Notes under the pieces: model-generated
What the model was told of the DNA's origin: nothing
Seen by the model: only the letters and a program-made list of their open reading frames with translations
The model's database searches: none
Shown here: positions 15,906 to 25,438 of the stretch, piece after piece
How the letters are laid out: each line of letters starts with the position of its first letter
How positions within the stretch are numbered: position 1 is the stretch's first letter
Assembly: GCA_963728165.1 (NCBI GenBank)
Contig: CAVSIY010000006.1
Location: 1,207,049-1,271,048 of the forward strand
From: Hyphomicrobium_A sp963728165
Lineage (GTDB): Bacteria; Pseudomonadota; Alphaproteobacteria; Rhizobiales; Hyphomicrobiaceae
DNA: 64,000 nucleotides
Direction: 5' to 3'
Translations under genes and position numbers: made by a program

Positions 15906-17315
15906 TTGAACTACATCTCGACCAGAGGTGAGGCGCCGTCCCTCGGCTTCGAGGACGTTCTGTTGGCCGGGCTCGCCCGCGACGGCGGCCTCTACGTGCC
16001 GCAGACGTGGCCCGCGCTTGCGCCCGCAGCGATCGCGGCACTTGCGGGCAAGCCGTTCGCGGATTTGGCCGTCGAGGTCATCCATCCGTTCGTGGGCGAT
16101 CAGATCTCGCGGGCGGAGCTTGGCGCCATGGCCGCCGATGCCTACGCCCGCTTCGGCCACGCCGCGGTGACGCCGCTCGTGCAGGTCGGTCCCAACCGCT
16201 TCATCCTCGAGCTGTTCCACGGACCGACGCTCGCCTTCAAGGACGTGGCGATGCAACTCCTGGCGCGGCTCATGGACCGCGTGCTGCAGAAGCGCAATCG
16301 CCGCGCCACGATCATCGGCGCGACCTCCGGCGACACGGGCGGTGCGGCCATCGAGGCCTTCCGCGGCTCGGCCCGCGTCGACGTCGTCATCCTCTTTCCC
16401 AAAGGCCGCGTCTCCGACGTGCAGCGGCGCATGATGACGACGCCCACCGATGCCAACGTGCACGCCGTGGCCGTCAAGGGCACCTTCGACGATTGCCAGG
16501 CGCTGGTGAAGGGCATGTTCAACGATCATGCCTTCCGCGACCGCAATGCGCTGTCGGGCGTCAACTCGATCAACTGGGCGCGCATTGCGGGCCAGATCAC
16601 CTACTACTTCGCGGCGGCTGCGGCGCTGGGCAGCCCGCATCGGCCCGTGTCATTCGCGGTGCCGACCGGCAACTTCGGCGACATCTTCGCTGGCTACGCG
16701 GCCAAGCGCATGGGTCTGCCGATCGAGCGGCTGGTGATCGCCTCCAACGTCAACGACATTCTGCCGCGCACGCTCAGCTGCGGCGCCTACGAGATGCGCG
16801 ATGTCGTCGCCACGACGTCGCCGTCCATGGACATCCAGATTTCCTCCAACTTCGAGCGCTATCTGTTTGAGGCTTCGCAGCGCGACGCCGACCTGATCCG
16901 CGCCAAGATGGAGGGCTTGCGCAAGACGCGCCGGTTCGACCTCGGGCCGCTCAAGAAGACCCTCGCCGAGGACTTTGCCGCCGCGGCCGCCAGCGAGGAC
17001 GACGTCGCCGATGCGATCCGCCGCCTCAAGGCCGAGAGCGGCTATCTCATGGACCCGCACACTGCTTGCGGGTTCGTCGCCGCCGAGCGCGCGCTAAAAC
17101 CTAGAGGTGCTCCCCAGGTGATCCTGTCGACGGCCCACCCGGCCAAGTTCCCCGATGCGCTGGAGGCGATCACGGGCGAGCGCCCGGCCCTGCCCGAGCG
17201 GCTGGCCGATCTCCTGCAGCTGCCGGAGCGCTTCACGACCATCGGCAACGACCTCCCCGAGGCCGAGCGCCACGTCGAAGAGCTGACACGCGTTTCCTGC
17301 GAGGGTCGCGCATGA
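15906..17315 (+). CDS. thrC: Threonine synthase
   Basis: The 469-residue PLP enzyme converts O-phosphohomoserine to threonine. The PLP lysine lies in FHGPTLAFKDVAMQLL, followed by the phosphate-binding segment TSGDTGGAA. The start is TTG at 15906, chosen because it gives NYISTRGEAPSLGFEDVLL, the family's usual N-terminus; there is no ATG upstream in frame that fits. Its stop overlaps the start of the next gene by four bases (ATGA). Its substrate supplier thrB lies about 10 kb away in another operon. Confidence 0.95.
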   Translation: MNYISTRGEAPSLGFEDVLLAGLARDGGLYVPQTWPALAPAAIAALAGKPFADLAVEVIHPFVGDQISRAELGAMAADAYARFGHAAVTPLVQVGPNRFILELFHGPTLAFKDVAMQLLARLMDRVLQKRNRRATIIGATSGDTGGAAIEAFRGSARVDVVILFPKGRVSDVQRRMMTTPTDANVHAVAVKGTFDDCQALVKGMFNDHAFRDRNALSGVNSINWARIAGQITYYFAAAAALGSPHRPVSFAVPTGNFGDIFAGYAAKRMGLPIERLVIASNVNDILPRTLSCGAYEMRDVVATTSPSMDIQISSNFERYLFEASQRDADLIRAKMEGLRKTRRFDLGPLKKTLAEDFAAAAASEDDVADAIRRLKAESGYLMDPHTACGFVAAERALKPRGAPQVILSTAHPAKFPDALEAITGERPALPERLADLLQLPERFTTIGNDLPEAERHVEELTRVSCEGRA

Positions 17316-18584
17316 CGACGCCCACAATCACCACGCTGCCAAACGGCCTAAGGGTCGTCACTCACACAATGCCGCAGATGGAGACGGTCTCGCTGGGGCT
17401 TTGGGTCGGCGCCGGCGCCCGCCACGAGACCGAGCGCGAGCATGGAGTCTCGCACTTCCTTGAGCACATGGCCTTCAAGGGCACCAAGAAGCGCAGCGCC
17501 CAAGCGATCGCCGAGGAGATCGAGGAGGTGGGCGGCGACCTCAATGCCGCCACCAGCCTGGAGACGACGGCGTACTTCGCCCGCGTCTTGAAGGGCGACG
17601 AGGGCGTGGCGCTGGGCCTCATCGCCGACATCTTGCAGAACTCCGCCTTCGCCAAGCCGGAGCTCGAGGGCGAGCGCCAGGTCATCCTGCAAGAGATCGC
17701 AGCCACGCGCGACAGCCCCGACGACATCGCCTACGACCTGTTGCACGACGCCGCCTTTCCACAGCAGCCAGTCGGCCGCGCGATTCTCGGCACGCCCGAC
17801 AGCGTGCGCCGCTTCACGGCGGGCGATCTCAAGGGTTTCCTGCGTCGCCGCTACAGCCCTGAAAACATGGTTATTTCTGCCGCCGGCGGAGTGCGCCACG
17901 CGCGCCTCGTCCGCCACGCTGAGGCCCTATTCGGCGGGCTCATTGGCAACGGCCGGCCCGGCGGCGCCAAGCCGGCCAGATACGTTGGCGGGACGCGTGT
18001 TTCGGAGAAGCCGTTCGAGCAGAAGTCATATCCTGATCGGCTTTCCGAGCCCCTCCTACCGGGAGGATGAGTTCTTCACGGCGCAGGTCTTCTCGGGACT
18101 GTTCGGCGGCGGCATGTCGTCCCGCCTGTTCCAGGAGGTGCGCGAGAAGCGGGGCCTCTGCTACGCGATCTACTCGACCGCGTGGGGCCTCAGGGACGCG
18201 GGGTTGCTTGGGATTCATGCGGCCACGGGAGCCGATTTGATGGGTGCGCTCATCGACGTCATCGGCGCGGAGCTGAAGCGGGCGGCCGAAGAGCGCCCGA
18301 GCGGCCCCGAGCTCGCCCGCGCCAAGGCGCAACTCAAGGCCGGTTTGCTGATGAGCCTGGAAAGCTCGTCGTCACGCGCCGAGCAGATGGCGCGCCAATT
18401 GTTGAGTCACGGTCGGATCCTGACGACCGCCGAGCTCGTCGACAAGGTCGACGACGTGACGCCTGAGCGCGTGCGCACCTTCGTCGCAACGCTCGCACGA
18501 AGCACACCCGCCATTGCCCTCGTCGGCAGTGGGCGCAAGTCGCGCAAATACGCGCAACGAGCCGAGAGCATGGCGGGGATCTAG
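17312..18584 (+). pseudogene. M16 family zinc metalloprotease, interrupted by a one-base frameshift
   Basis: Two frames together give a full M16B peptidase of about 423 residues, similar to mitochondrial processing peptidase. The first part (17312 to about 18022) contains the inverted zinc motif HFLEH at residues 48-52 and the downstream glutamates. The second part (from about 18024) continues with SHILIGFPSPSYREDEFF and the C-terminal domain (EVREKRGLCYAIYS). Removing one A at 18023/18024 joins them as ...FEQ-SHILIGF. The upstream frame otherwise ends at 18070. The break may be a sequencing error, since everything else is well conserved, or a real loss. It overlaps thrC (ATGA) and is followed by the acetyltransferase. 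Confidence 0.88.
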
Positions 18585-18605
18585 CTCTCTTGAGGGGGAG
18601 AACGC

Positions 18606-19226
18606 ATGGCGTTCTTGAGGTCGAGCATTGGTCCGGACAGCGCCCATGTCGTGCGCGGGCAAAGTGTCTGGCTGCGCTCCCCGCTGATGGGCGACTATGC
18701 CGCCTGGGCCGAGCTCAGGGCCAGGAGCCGCGAGCACCTCACGCCCTGGGAGCCCGTCTGGCAGCGCGACGAGCTCACTCGCAGCGCTTATCGCCGCCGC
18801 GTGCGCCACTATCATCGCGAGGCGCGCGAGGATCTGGGCTACGCGTTCCTCATCTTCAGCGACGGCGAGGATCGGCTCGTCGGCGGTTTGAGCCTATCTA
18901 ACGTGCGCCGCGGCGTGACGCAGGCCGCCGTGCTCGGCTACTGGCTCGGACTGCCGTTCGTGCGGCAGGGCTATATGACCGCTGCCGTCGCTGCCATCGC
19001 CGGCTTCGCCTTCGAGGATTTGAACCTGCACCGGCTCGAGGCGGCGACGATGCCGAACAACGCCGCCTCCGTTCGCGTGCTCGAGCGCAACGGTTTCCGG
19101 AGCGAGGGCATCGCCCGCCGCCTCTTGAAAATCAACGGGGCGTGGGAGGACCACGTGCTGCACGCGCTCGTTGTGGAGGATTTCGAGCGCCTGCAGCCGC
19201 CCACCGCGGAGGTCCGCTCCGCATGA
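18606..19226 (+). CDS. GNAT acetyltransferase, RimJ-like
   Basis: The 206-residue protein has the GNAT fold of the RimJ/RimL group. Visible signatures are the acetyl-CoA loop region (GYWLGLPFVRQGYMTAAVAA), then LNLHRLEAATMPNNAASVRVLERNGFRSEG, which is nearly diagnostic. A protein N-terminal (ribosomal) acetyltransferase role is likely for the family, but the substrate is not known. AGGGGGAG lies upstream of the start. Its stop overlaps the start of the GGDEF/EAL gene (ATGA), so the two are probably translated together. Confidence 0.88.
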   Translation: MAFLRSSIGPDSAHVVRGQSVWLRSPLMGDYAAWAELRARSREHLTPWEPVWQRDELTRSAYRRRVRHYHREAREDLGYAFLIFSDGEDRLVGGLSLSNVRRGVTQAAVLGYWLGLPFVRQGYMTAAVAAIAGFAFEDLNLHRLEAATMPNNAASVRVLERNGFRSEGIARRLLKINGAWEDHVLHALVVEDFERLQPPTAEVRSA

Positions 19227-22200
19227 GACATGGCCGCGCGCAGGCAAGGCTCGTGATCGGCGCCGGGGACGGCTTGCCGGTCCTGTGCGCCGTTCTCGTC
19301 GCCATGCTGGCGCTGGTGGCGCTGCCGGGCCCCGCGCTCGCCCTGAAGCCGATCGTGGTCGAGCCCGATCAGGAGCGCATCGAGATCACCACGCTGGGCG
19401 AGTTCTATGACGGGCGCGGCGACAGCCTCCAGGTGGAGACCGCACCCGCCGCCGACGGCATGACGGGTCGCATCTCGGTCACGGCCAAGACGCCCGGCAC
19501 CAACCCCAACTGGATCGTGTTTGCGCTGTCGAACCCGACCGACAAGCCGATCGAGCGCTGGCTCACGGCGGAGCGCTACAACGTGATCGGGTCGGGTGCC
19601 GTGTGGCCCGACCTCGACGCGCGCCGCATCGAGGCGGTCACGCCGTCGATCGGCTACATCCCCGAGCGCATCAAGAGCGACCGGGCCGACATCTTCCGCA
19701 TCACGCTCGAGCCGGGTCAGACCATCACCTATGTCGCCGAGCTCTCCTCCGACCGGTTCGCGCGCGTGTTCCTGTGGAAGACGCTCGAGTACGAGCTCCA
19801 CTCGCGCGACCGGCTGCTCTTCAACGGCATCCTGCTGGGCCTGACCGGCCTGCTCGCCATCTTCCTGACGGCGATCTTCGCTGCCAATCACAAGGCGATT
19901 TTCCCCTCCGCCGCCCTCGTTGCCTGGTGCGTGCTGGCCTACCTGTGCGTCGATTTCGGCTTCTTCCACAAGCTGTTCCAGCTGCGCCCCGAGGACAACG
20001 CCGTCTACCGAGCGGCGAGCGAGTCGGCCGTCGCTGCGAGCCTCGTCATCTTTCTCTCCGTCTTCCTGCGCATCGCGTTCTGGCATGGCCTCATACGCAT
20101 GCTGTTCACGGTGTGGATCATCGCGCAGCTGACGCTTGTCGCCGTCGCCGTGATCGATCCGCGCCTCGCCTCCACCTTCGCGCGCACCTCGTTTCTCATC
20201 ATCGGCGCGGTGGGCGGCGGCTTCACGCTGTTCCTTGCGTTGCGCGGTCAGGACCGGGCGCTGTCCCTGATCCCCACCTGGATCCTGTTCCTCATCTGGA
20301 TCTTCGGGGCGGCCATGGTGCTCACCGGGCGGCTGTCGGGCGACATCGTCGTGTCCGGGCTCGTCGCCGGCCTGGTGCTCATCCTGGTCCTCATCGGCTT
20401 CACCGTGACCCAGTACGCGTTCCGCTCGCTCGAGCCGCTCTACGGCACTGCTCCCAGCGAGCTGCAGTTGCGGGCGCTCGCGGTCGACGGGGCGGGCTCG
20501 GCGGTGTGGGAATGGAACGCGCGGCGCGACGAGATCAAGGTCAGCCCCGTGATCGAGGCCTCGCTCGGCCTGGGCTCGGGCGAGCTGTCGACCAAGGTCG
20601 AGGACTTCGTCAAGCACCTGCACCCGGCCGACCGCGACCGCTTCCGCCTGATTCTGTGGACCATGCAGGAGCGAAGCTGGGCCAAGATTCGCACCGACTT
20701 CCGCATGCGCCACGCCGACAACAGCTATCGCTGGTTCGAGCTCGAAGCCGCGAGCGTGCCCAATGCGGATGCACGCGCCCTGCGCTGCGTCGGCCTGATC
20801 CGCGACGTGACCGATGCCAAGCGGGCGCATGAGCGGCTCTTGCACGACGCCGTGCACGACAGCCTGACGGGGCTGCCGAACCGCGAGCTGATGCTCGACC
20901 GGCTCGGCGTCGCGGTGATGCGGGCCCGCGCCAAGGAGGGCCCGCGCCCCTGCATCCTCTTCATCGACATCGACAAGTTCAAGAGCGTCAACGTCTCGTT
21001 CGGCCTCGTCGTCGGCGACAGCCTGCTGTTGACGGTCGCCCGCCGCCTGCAGAGCCACCTCGGCGCCCAGGACACGCTCGCCCGCGTCGGCGGCGATCAG
21101 TTCGCCCTGCTGCTGGCCGCCGAGCAGGCGCCGCAGGACCTTGCCTCGCTGGCCGAGCGCGTCCGCCGCTCGCTGCGCGCGCCCATCAAGATCGCAGGCC
21201 AGGAGATCGTGCTGACCGGCTCGCTCGGCATTGCCGTCTACGACGGCGGCGAGGCAAGCCATCTCGACCTTTACAAGGAGGCCGAGATCGCCATGTACCG
21301 CGCCAAGCGTAGCGGCGCCGACCGCATCGAGATCTTCCGGCCCGAGATGCGCGCCGACCGCGACGACCGCGTGGCGCTCGAGAGCGACCTGCGCAAGGCG
21401 CTGGCGAAGAACCAGATCCGCGTGCTCTACCAGCCCATCATCTATCTGCCGACCGAGGAGCTCGCCGGCTTCGAGGCGCTCGTGCGCTGGGAGCACCCCA
21501 AGCGCGGGCTGTTGAACCCGGTCGACTTCGTTCCGCTCGCAGAAGAGTCCGACCTCATCGTCAGGCTCGGCTCGCATGTGCTGTTGCGCGCCGCGCACGA
21601 GGCGGCGCGCTGGCAGCGCGAGCTCCCTCGTGAGGAGCATCCGCTGTTCGTTTCCGTCAATATCTCGAGCCGGCAGATCTTCCGCCAGAACCTCATCCAG
21701 GAGATCCGTCACATCCTGGGCCGCAACATCGTGCCCAAGGGCTCGCTGCGGCTCGAGATCACCGAGAGCCTGGTGATGGAGAACCCCGAGCAGGCGACCG
21801 AGATCCTCGAATGGCTGCGTAGCGCCGGCGCCGATCTGGCGCTCGATGATTTCGGCACCGGCTACTCCTCGCTCGCCTACCTGCAGCGCTTTCCCTTCGA
21901 CACCATCAAGATCGACCGCGCGCTGGTTCAGTCGAGTGGCTCCAGCACTGGTCCGGGTTCGGCGATCGTGCGCTCGATCGTCGCTCTGGGGCACGAGCTC
22001 GACAAGAAAATCGTCGCCGAGGGCGTGGAGACGCAGGAGGACGTGGGTTTCCTGCGCTCCATCGGCTGCCAGTATGCGCAAGGCTTCTACTACGGCGAGC
22101 CCATGTCGGATCGCGACGTGCTGCAGCTCTTGAAGATGGTGCGCACGGCTGAGCACAAGCTGCGCCCGCGCGGCTTCTTCCGCGCCAAGACGAAAGGCAA

Positions 22201-23149
22201 GCCGAAGGAGCAGAAGCCGCGGCCGCAGTCAGCCAAGCGGCCCCCGCGCGCGCTGCCGGCGCCGCAGGTCAATGGCGAGGCGCCGCCTTCGCGCGAGTAT
22301 GCCGTGGGGGGCCTACCCAATGGTTCGGTGCGCCCGCGCGCGCGGCTGACACCTCCACCCCCACCGCCGCAGGGCGCGGCGCCGGCCGATGTCACCCAGC
22401 TTGTCAACCCTGAGTTCGGCGGCCTCCAGTTGCCGCCTCCGCCGCCGGTCGGAGGGCCGATGCCGCCCGGCTTCGGTGGCCTGCCACCGAGCCCGCCGCA
22501 GGCGAACGCGCCGCTGCCCGGACTGCCGCAGCCACCACCACCCCCGCCGCCTGCAGCTCCGTCTCCGCCGATGCACGCCGCGGGGCTGCCCCCACCTATG
22601 CCTCCCCCGGCTTCCGCGCCCCAGCCCGACATGACGACGATGGGTTTCGCCGGCCCTTCGGGCGGCGAGGCCGAGATGCGCGAGCCTCCGGCAGCTCCCG
22701 AGCCCCCCCCGCCGCCGGTCCGTGAGGCGGCGCCCCCGCCCGTGCCGCCGGCTCCGCAGGCGCCCCCGCCTGTCTCTGCTGCCGATGCCGGCAGGGAAAT
22801 CGATCCTGAGGCCATGGCTGCTGTCCTTCGCGGCGGACCCCAGCCCAGCCAAGCGCGCGCCGCCACTGCGCCACCGCAGCAGCGCGAGACCAAGCGAACC
22901 CGTCCGGCGACACAGCCGCCAGCGGCGCGGGCGGCGGCTGCGGCCGCGCCCAAGCGTCCCTCCAAGAAGACGGTGATGCCGCAGCGCCCGGTTCCCGACT
23001 TCTCCGGGCTGCCGCCGGCGATGGCGCAAAGCTTAGCGAGGCTCGCAGGCGTGCCCTGGCCGCCCCAGGAAGGCGCGGGCGCCGAGACCGCAGAGAGCGA
23101 GCGAGAGCTCGAGGACGAAGGCGCGCCGACCGGCAAGAACGGTCGCTGA
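19223..23149 (+). CDS. Membrane sensor protein with PAS, degenerate GGDEF, EAL and proline-rich tail
   Basis: This 1308-residue protein is built of a signal peptide (to about residue 40), a periplasmic domain of about 160 residues, a block of about seven membrane helices (about 200-400), a PAS domain (AVDGAGSAVWEWNARRDEIK onward), a GGDEF domain, an EAL domain and a tail. The first half resembles 7TMR-DISM receptors. The GGDEF signature is altered to GGDQF at residues 623-627, so cyclase activity is doubtful. The EAL signature is intact (E751, A752, L753) with DDFGTGYSSLAYL, so c-di-GMP hydrolysis is likely. After about residue 974 comes a cytoplasmic tail of about 334 residues rich in proline, with runs of P and PPAMAQSLARLAG near the end. 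It overlaps the acetyltransferase gene by four bases. Confidence 0.9.
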   Translation: MRHGRAQARLVIGAGDGLPVLCAVLVAMLALVALPGPALALKPIVVEPDQERIEITTLGEFYDGRGDSLQVETAPAADGMTGRISVTAKTPGTNPNWIVFALSNPTDKPIERWLTAERYNVIGSGAVWPDLDARRIEAVTPSIGYIPERIKSDRADIFRITLEPGQTITYVAELSSDRFARVFLWKTLEYELHSRDRLLFNGILLGLTGLLAIFLTAIFAANHKAIFPSAALVAWCVLAYLCVDFGFFHKLFQLRPEDNAVYRAASESAVAASLVIFLSVFLRIAFWHGLIRMLFTVWIIAQLTLVAVAVIDPRLASTFARTSFLIIGAVGGGFTLFLALRGQDRALSLIPTWILFLIWIFGAAMVLTGRLSGDIVVSGLVAGLVLILVLIGFTVTQYAFRSLEPLYGTAPSELQLRALAVDGAGSAVWEWNARRDEIKVSPVIEASLGLGSGELSTKVEDFVKHLHPADRDRFRLILWTMQERSWAKIRTDFRMRHADNSYRWFELEAASVPNADARALRCVGLIRDVTDAKRAHERLLHDAVHDSLTGLPNRELMLDRLGVAVMRARAKEGPRPCILFIDIDKFKSVNVSFGLVVGDSLLLTVARRLQSHLGAQDTLARVGGDQFALLLAAEQAPQDLASLAERVRRSLRAPIKIAGQEIVLTGSLGIAVYDGGEASHLDLYKEAEIAMYRAKRSGADRIEIFRPEMRADRDDRVALESDLRKALAKNQIRVLYQPIIYLPTEELAGFEALVRWEHPKRGLLNPVDFVPLAEESDLIVRLGSHVLLRAAHEAARWQRELPREEHPLFVSVNISSRQIFRQNLIQEIRHILGRNIVPKGSLRLEITESLVMENPEQATEILEWLRSAGADLALDDFGTGYSSLAYLQRFPFDTIKIDRALVQSSGSSTGPGSAIVRSIVALGHELDKKIVAEGVETQEDVGFLRSIGCQYAQGFYYGEPMSDRDVLQLLKMVRTAEHKLRPRGFFRAKTKGKPKEQKPRPQSAKRPPRALPAPQVNGEAPPSREYAVGGLPNGSVRPRARLTPPPPPPQGAAPADVTQLVNPEFGGLQLPPPPPVGGPMPPGFGGLPPSPPQANAPLPGLPQPPPPPPPAAPSPPMHAAGLPPPMPPPASAPQPDMTTMGFAGPSGGEAEMREPPAAPEPPPPPVREAAPPPVPPAPQAPPPVSAADAGREIDPEAMAAVLRGGPQPSQARAATAPPQQRETKRTRPATQPPAARAAAAAAPKRPSKKTVMPQRPVPDFSGLPPAMAQSLARLAGVPWPPQEGAGAETAESERELEDEGAPTGKNGR

Positions 23150-23207
23150 TCGCCCCCGCATCTCTTTCAATGTAAATCTTCTTGAGGTGGCTGGCGCCAC
23201 GTCGCGC

Positions 23208-23822
23208 TCAGGCGTGCCCGGCGTCGTTGACGAGGTGCGAGGGATCGATGCCGATCTTGGCGAGCGCGCGCATGTACTTCGAATCCAAGTCGGGATCGAA
23301 GATCAGATCGGGGTCGGCGGGACAGTTGAGCCAGCCGTTGGCCTGGATCTCGCTCTCAAGCTGGCCCGGCGACCAGCCGGCGTAGCCGAGCGCCAGGATG
23401 GCACGGTGTGGGCCGTGCCCGGAAGCGATCGCCTTCAAGATGTCGATGGTCGCCGTCAGGCACACCCCGTTCTCGATCGGCAGTGTGGAGTCGTTGGCGA
23501 AATAGTCGGAGCTGTGCAGCACGAACCCGCGGCCCGTCTCCACCGGTCCCCCGACGTGGATCGACATGGAGAGAGCGTCGTCGGAAAGCCCCTCGTCGGG
23601 GACCGCCGGCACGATGCCCAACCGCTGCAACAGATCGGGGAAGGAGATGTGCGAGGCGCGCTGGTTTATGACGAGGCCCATCGCGCCGTCCTCCGAGTGT
23701 GCGCACACGTAGATCACGGAGCGCGCAAAGCGTGGGTCGGACATCACCGGCATCGCGATGAGCAGCTGGCCGTCGAGATAGCCTTCTTCGGGGGCGCGGC
23801 GGGGCGTGCGTGGGATCTTCAT
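23208..23822 (-). CDS. YqgE/AlgH family protein
   Basis: The 204-residue protein belongs to UPF0301, with the signatures LDGQLLIAMPVMSDPRFARS near the start, VINQRA, HVGGPV and YAGWSPGQLESEI. The family is conserved in proteobacteria and was linked to alginate regulation in Pseudomonas (AlgH), but its biochemical role is not settled. It stands alone on the minus strand, converging with the GGDEF/EAL gene. Confidence 0.92.
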   Translation of the reverse strand: MKIPRTPRRAPEEGYLDGQLLIAMPVMSDPRFARSVIYVCAHSEDGAMGLVINQRASHISFPDLLQRLGIVPAVPDEGLSDDALSMSIHVGGPVETGRGFVLHSSDYFANDSTLPIENGVCLTATIDILKAIASGHGPHRAILALGYAGWSPGQLESEIQANGWLNCPADPDLIFDPDLDSKYMRALAKIGIDPSHLVNDAGHA

Positions 23823-24021
23823 GAAGCAAGACTAACGCGTGAGGTGCACAAGTGTGAAGTCGTCAATTAAGAGGGGGTGAATGGTAAGAGGAGATGAATG
23901 GGCCGCCGCAGAATCGACAATCTATGCTTTTTTTTCATGAAGTCGTGATTTGCCGAGGTACTACGGGGCGCTACAACGCTTGCCATGTCGCAGTTGGCCC
24001 ATCTTGCGAGATCGATAATCT

Positions 24022-24873
24022 ATGATGACACGTCTGTTCCCCTCGCCCGCACGCAGTCTCTCGTGCATCGCGCTCCTCGGCTTCGTTCTACTTGTGCTCC
24101 CCTCGGCGCCGGCCAGCGCCGGCCTCGCCTCCGAGTGGTCGGAGGGGCACAACTCGCGCGCGCGCCTCATCGCCGGAGACGGTGTTGCGGCAGTGGAGCT
24201 GCAGATGCCCGAAGGCTGGAAGACCTATTGGCGCAATCCCGGCGATGCCGGCGGCGTGCCCCCATCCTTCGACTGGTCGAAATCGGAAAATCTCGCGGCA
24301 GCCCAGGTGCTCTACCCCGCGCCCAAGCGCTTCACCGACCGCGCCGGCGACACCGTGGGCTACAAGGGTACCGTGGTGTTCCCCGTGCGGCTTACGCCGA
24401 AGGACCCGAAAAAGCCCATCGATCTCCGGCTAACGCTGGACTACGGCGTGTGCAAGGAGATCTGCATTCCGGGCGAGGCCGACCTCTCGCTCGCCATCGA
24501 CCCCGGACAAGGCGCCGACATCCCCACCGAGATCGCCGACGCATTGAAACGCGTGCCGGCGCCTGCGGGCGAGCGCAGGCCGGGCGATCCGGTTCTCAAG
24601 GGTGTGCGCAGCGAGCTCGATGGACCCAAGCCGCGACTCGTCATCGACGCCGACTTCCCCGGCGGTGCGGAGCATGCCGACATCTTCATCGAGTCGCCTC
24701 CGGGTCTCTATGTGCCTCTGCCCAAAAAGGTCGCCGACGACGGCGCCGGGCACGCGACCTTCGAGGTCGACCTCGACGACGGCATCGATGCCAAGGACTT
24801 GAAGGATCAGACGCTGACGGCGACGCTCATCTCCGACAAGGGCCAATCGGAGACCACCTTTTCTGTAGACTGA
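24022..24873 (+). CDS. Exported DsbD N-terminal-like protein
   Basis: The 283-residue protein has a signal peptide (LSCIALLGFVLLVLPSAPAS) and one domain that resembles the periplasmic N-terminal part of the thiol reductase DsbD, including WKTYWRNPGDAGGVPPSFDW and a CKEIC pair. DsbD's membrane and C-terminal thioredoxin parts are missing, so this is a stand-alone domain protein. A role in periplasmic thiol exchange is inferred. ATG codons at 24022 and 24025 are both possible starts. The peroxiredoxin gene follows in the same direction. Confidence 0.8.
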   Translation: MMTRLFPSPARSLSCIALLGFVLLVLPSAPASAGLASEWSEGHNSRARLIAGDGVAAVELQMPEGWKTYWRNPGDAGGVPPSFDWSKSENLAAAQVLYPAPKRFTDRAGDTVGYKGTVVFPVRLTPKDPKKPIDLRLTLDYGVCKEICIPGEADLSLAIDPGQGADIPTEIADALKRVPAPAGERRPGDPVLKGVRSELDGPKPRLVIDADFPGGAEHADIFIESPPGLYVPLPKKVADDGAGHATFEVDLDDGIDAKDLKDQTLTATLISDKGQSETTFSVD

Positions 24874-24939
24874 GCGAAGCTTTGCTCCCTAAGCTTCAGC
24901 GGTTGCGGCCAAACCCCCAATGTCGGAGAGGGCGATCTC

Positions 24940-25437
24940 ATGCCAATCAAGGTCGGTGACAAGCTGCCCGAGGCGAGCTTCACGGTGATGACCGCGCAAG
25001 GACCCGCGCCGAAGACGGTCGCGGAGGTTTTCGCCGGCAAGAAGGTGGCACTCTTTGCGATTCCCGGCGCCTACACGCCGACCTGCCAGCAGCAGCACGT
25101 CCCCGGCTTCGTTCAGCGCGTCGATGAGCTCAAGGGCAAGGGCATCGATACGATCGCCTGCACCGCCGTCAACGACGTCTTCGTCTTGACGCAGTTTGCC
25201 AAGGACACGGGCTCGGACGGCAAGATCACGATGCTGGCCGACGGCAACGCCGACTTCGCCAAGAAGCTCGGGCTCGACTTCGATGGCTCCGGCTTTGGCC
25301 TCGGTGTTCGCTCCAAGCGCTACGCGATGCTCGTCGATGACGGCGTGGTCAAAGTGCTCAACGTGGAGGATGCGCCGCCTGAGCACGACAAGTCGAGCGC
25401 GGCGACGCTGTGCTCGATCATCGACAACTCGCTCTAG
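24940..25437 (+). CDS. Peroxiredoxin, Prx5 type
   Basis: The 165-residue protein reduces peroxides with a peroxidatic cysteine at residue 49 in PGAYTPTCQQQHVPGF, the signature of the Prx5 subfamily. Two more cysteines (74 and 158) are present, so an atypical two-cysteine cycle is possible. The reductant is probably glutaredoxin/glutathione or thioredoxin. It lies 66 bases after the DsbD-like gene and ends one base before the convergent rnhA. Confidence 0.93.
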   Translation: MPIKVGDKLPEASFTVMTAQGPAPKTVAEVFAGKKVALFAIPGAYTPTCQQQHVPGFVQRVDELKGKGIDTIACTAVNDVFVLTQFAKDTGSDGKITMLADGNADFAKKLGLDFDGSGFGLGVRSKRYAMLVDDGVVKVLNVEDAPPEHDKSSAATLCSIIDNSL

Positions 25438-25438
25438 A

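Noticed and set aside
18971..22156. A very long open frame on the minus strand opposite the acetyltransferase and GGDEF/EAL genes
   Set aside because: It is antisense to clearly conserved domains, has the His/Arg/Glu-rich composition of GC-rich shadow frames, and matches no family.
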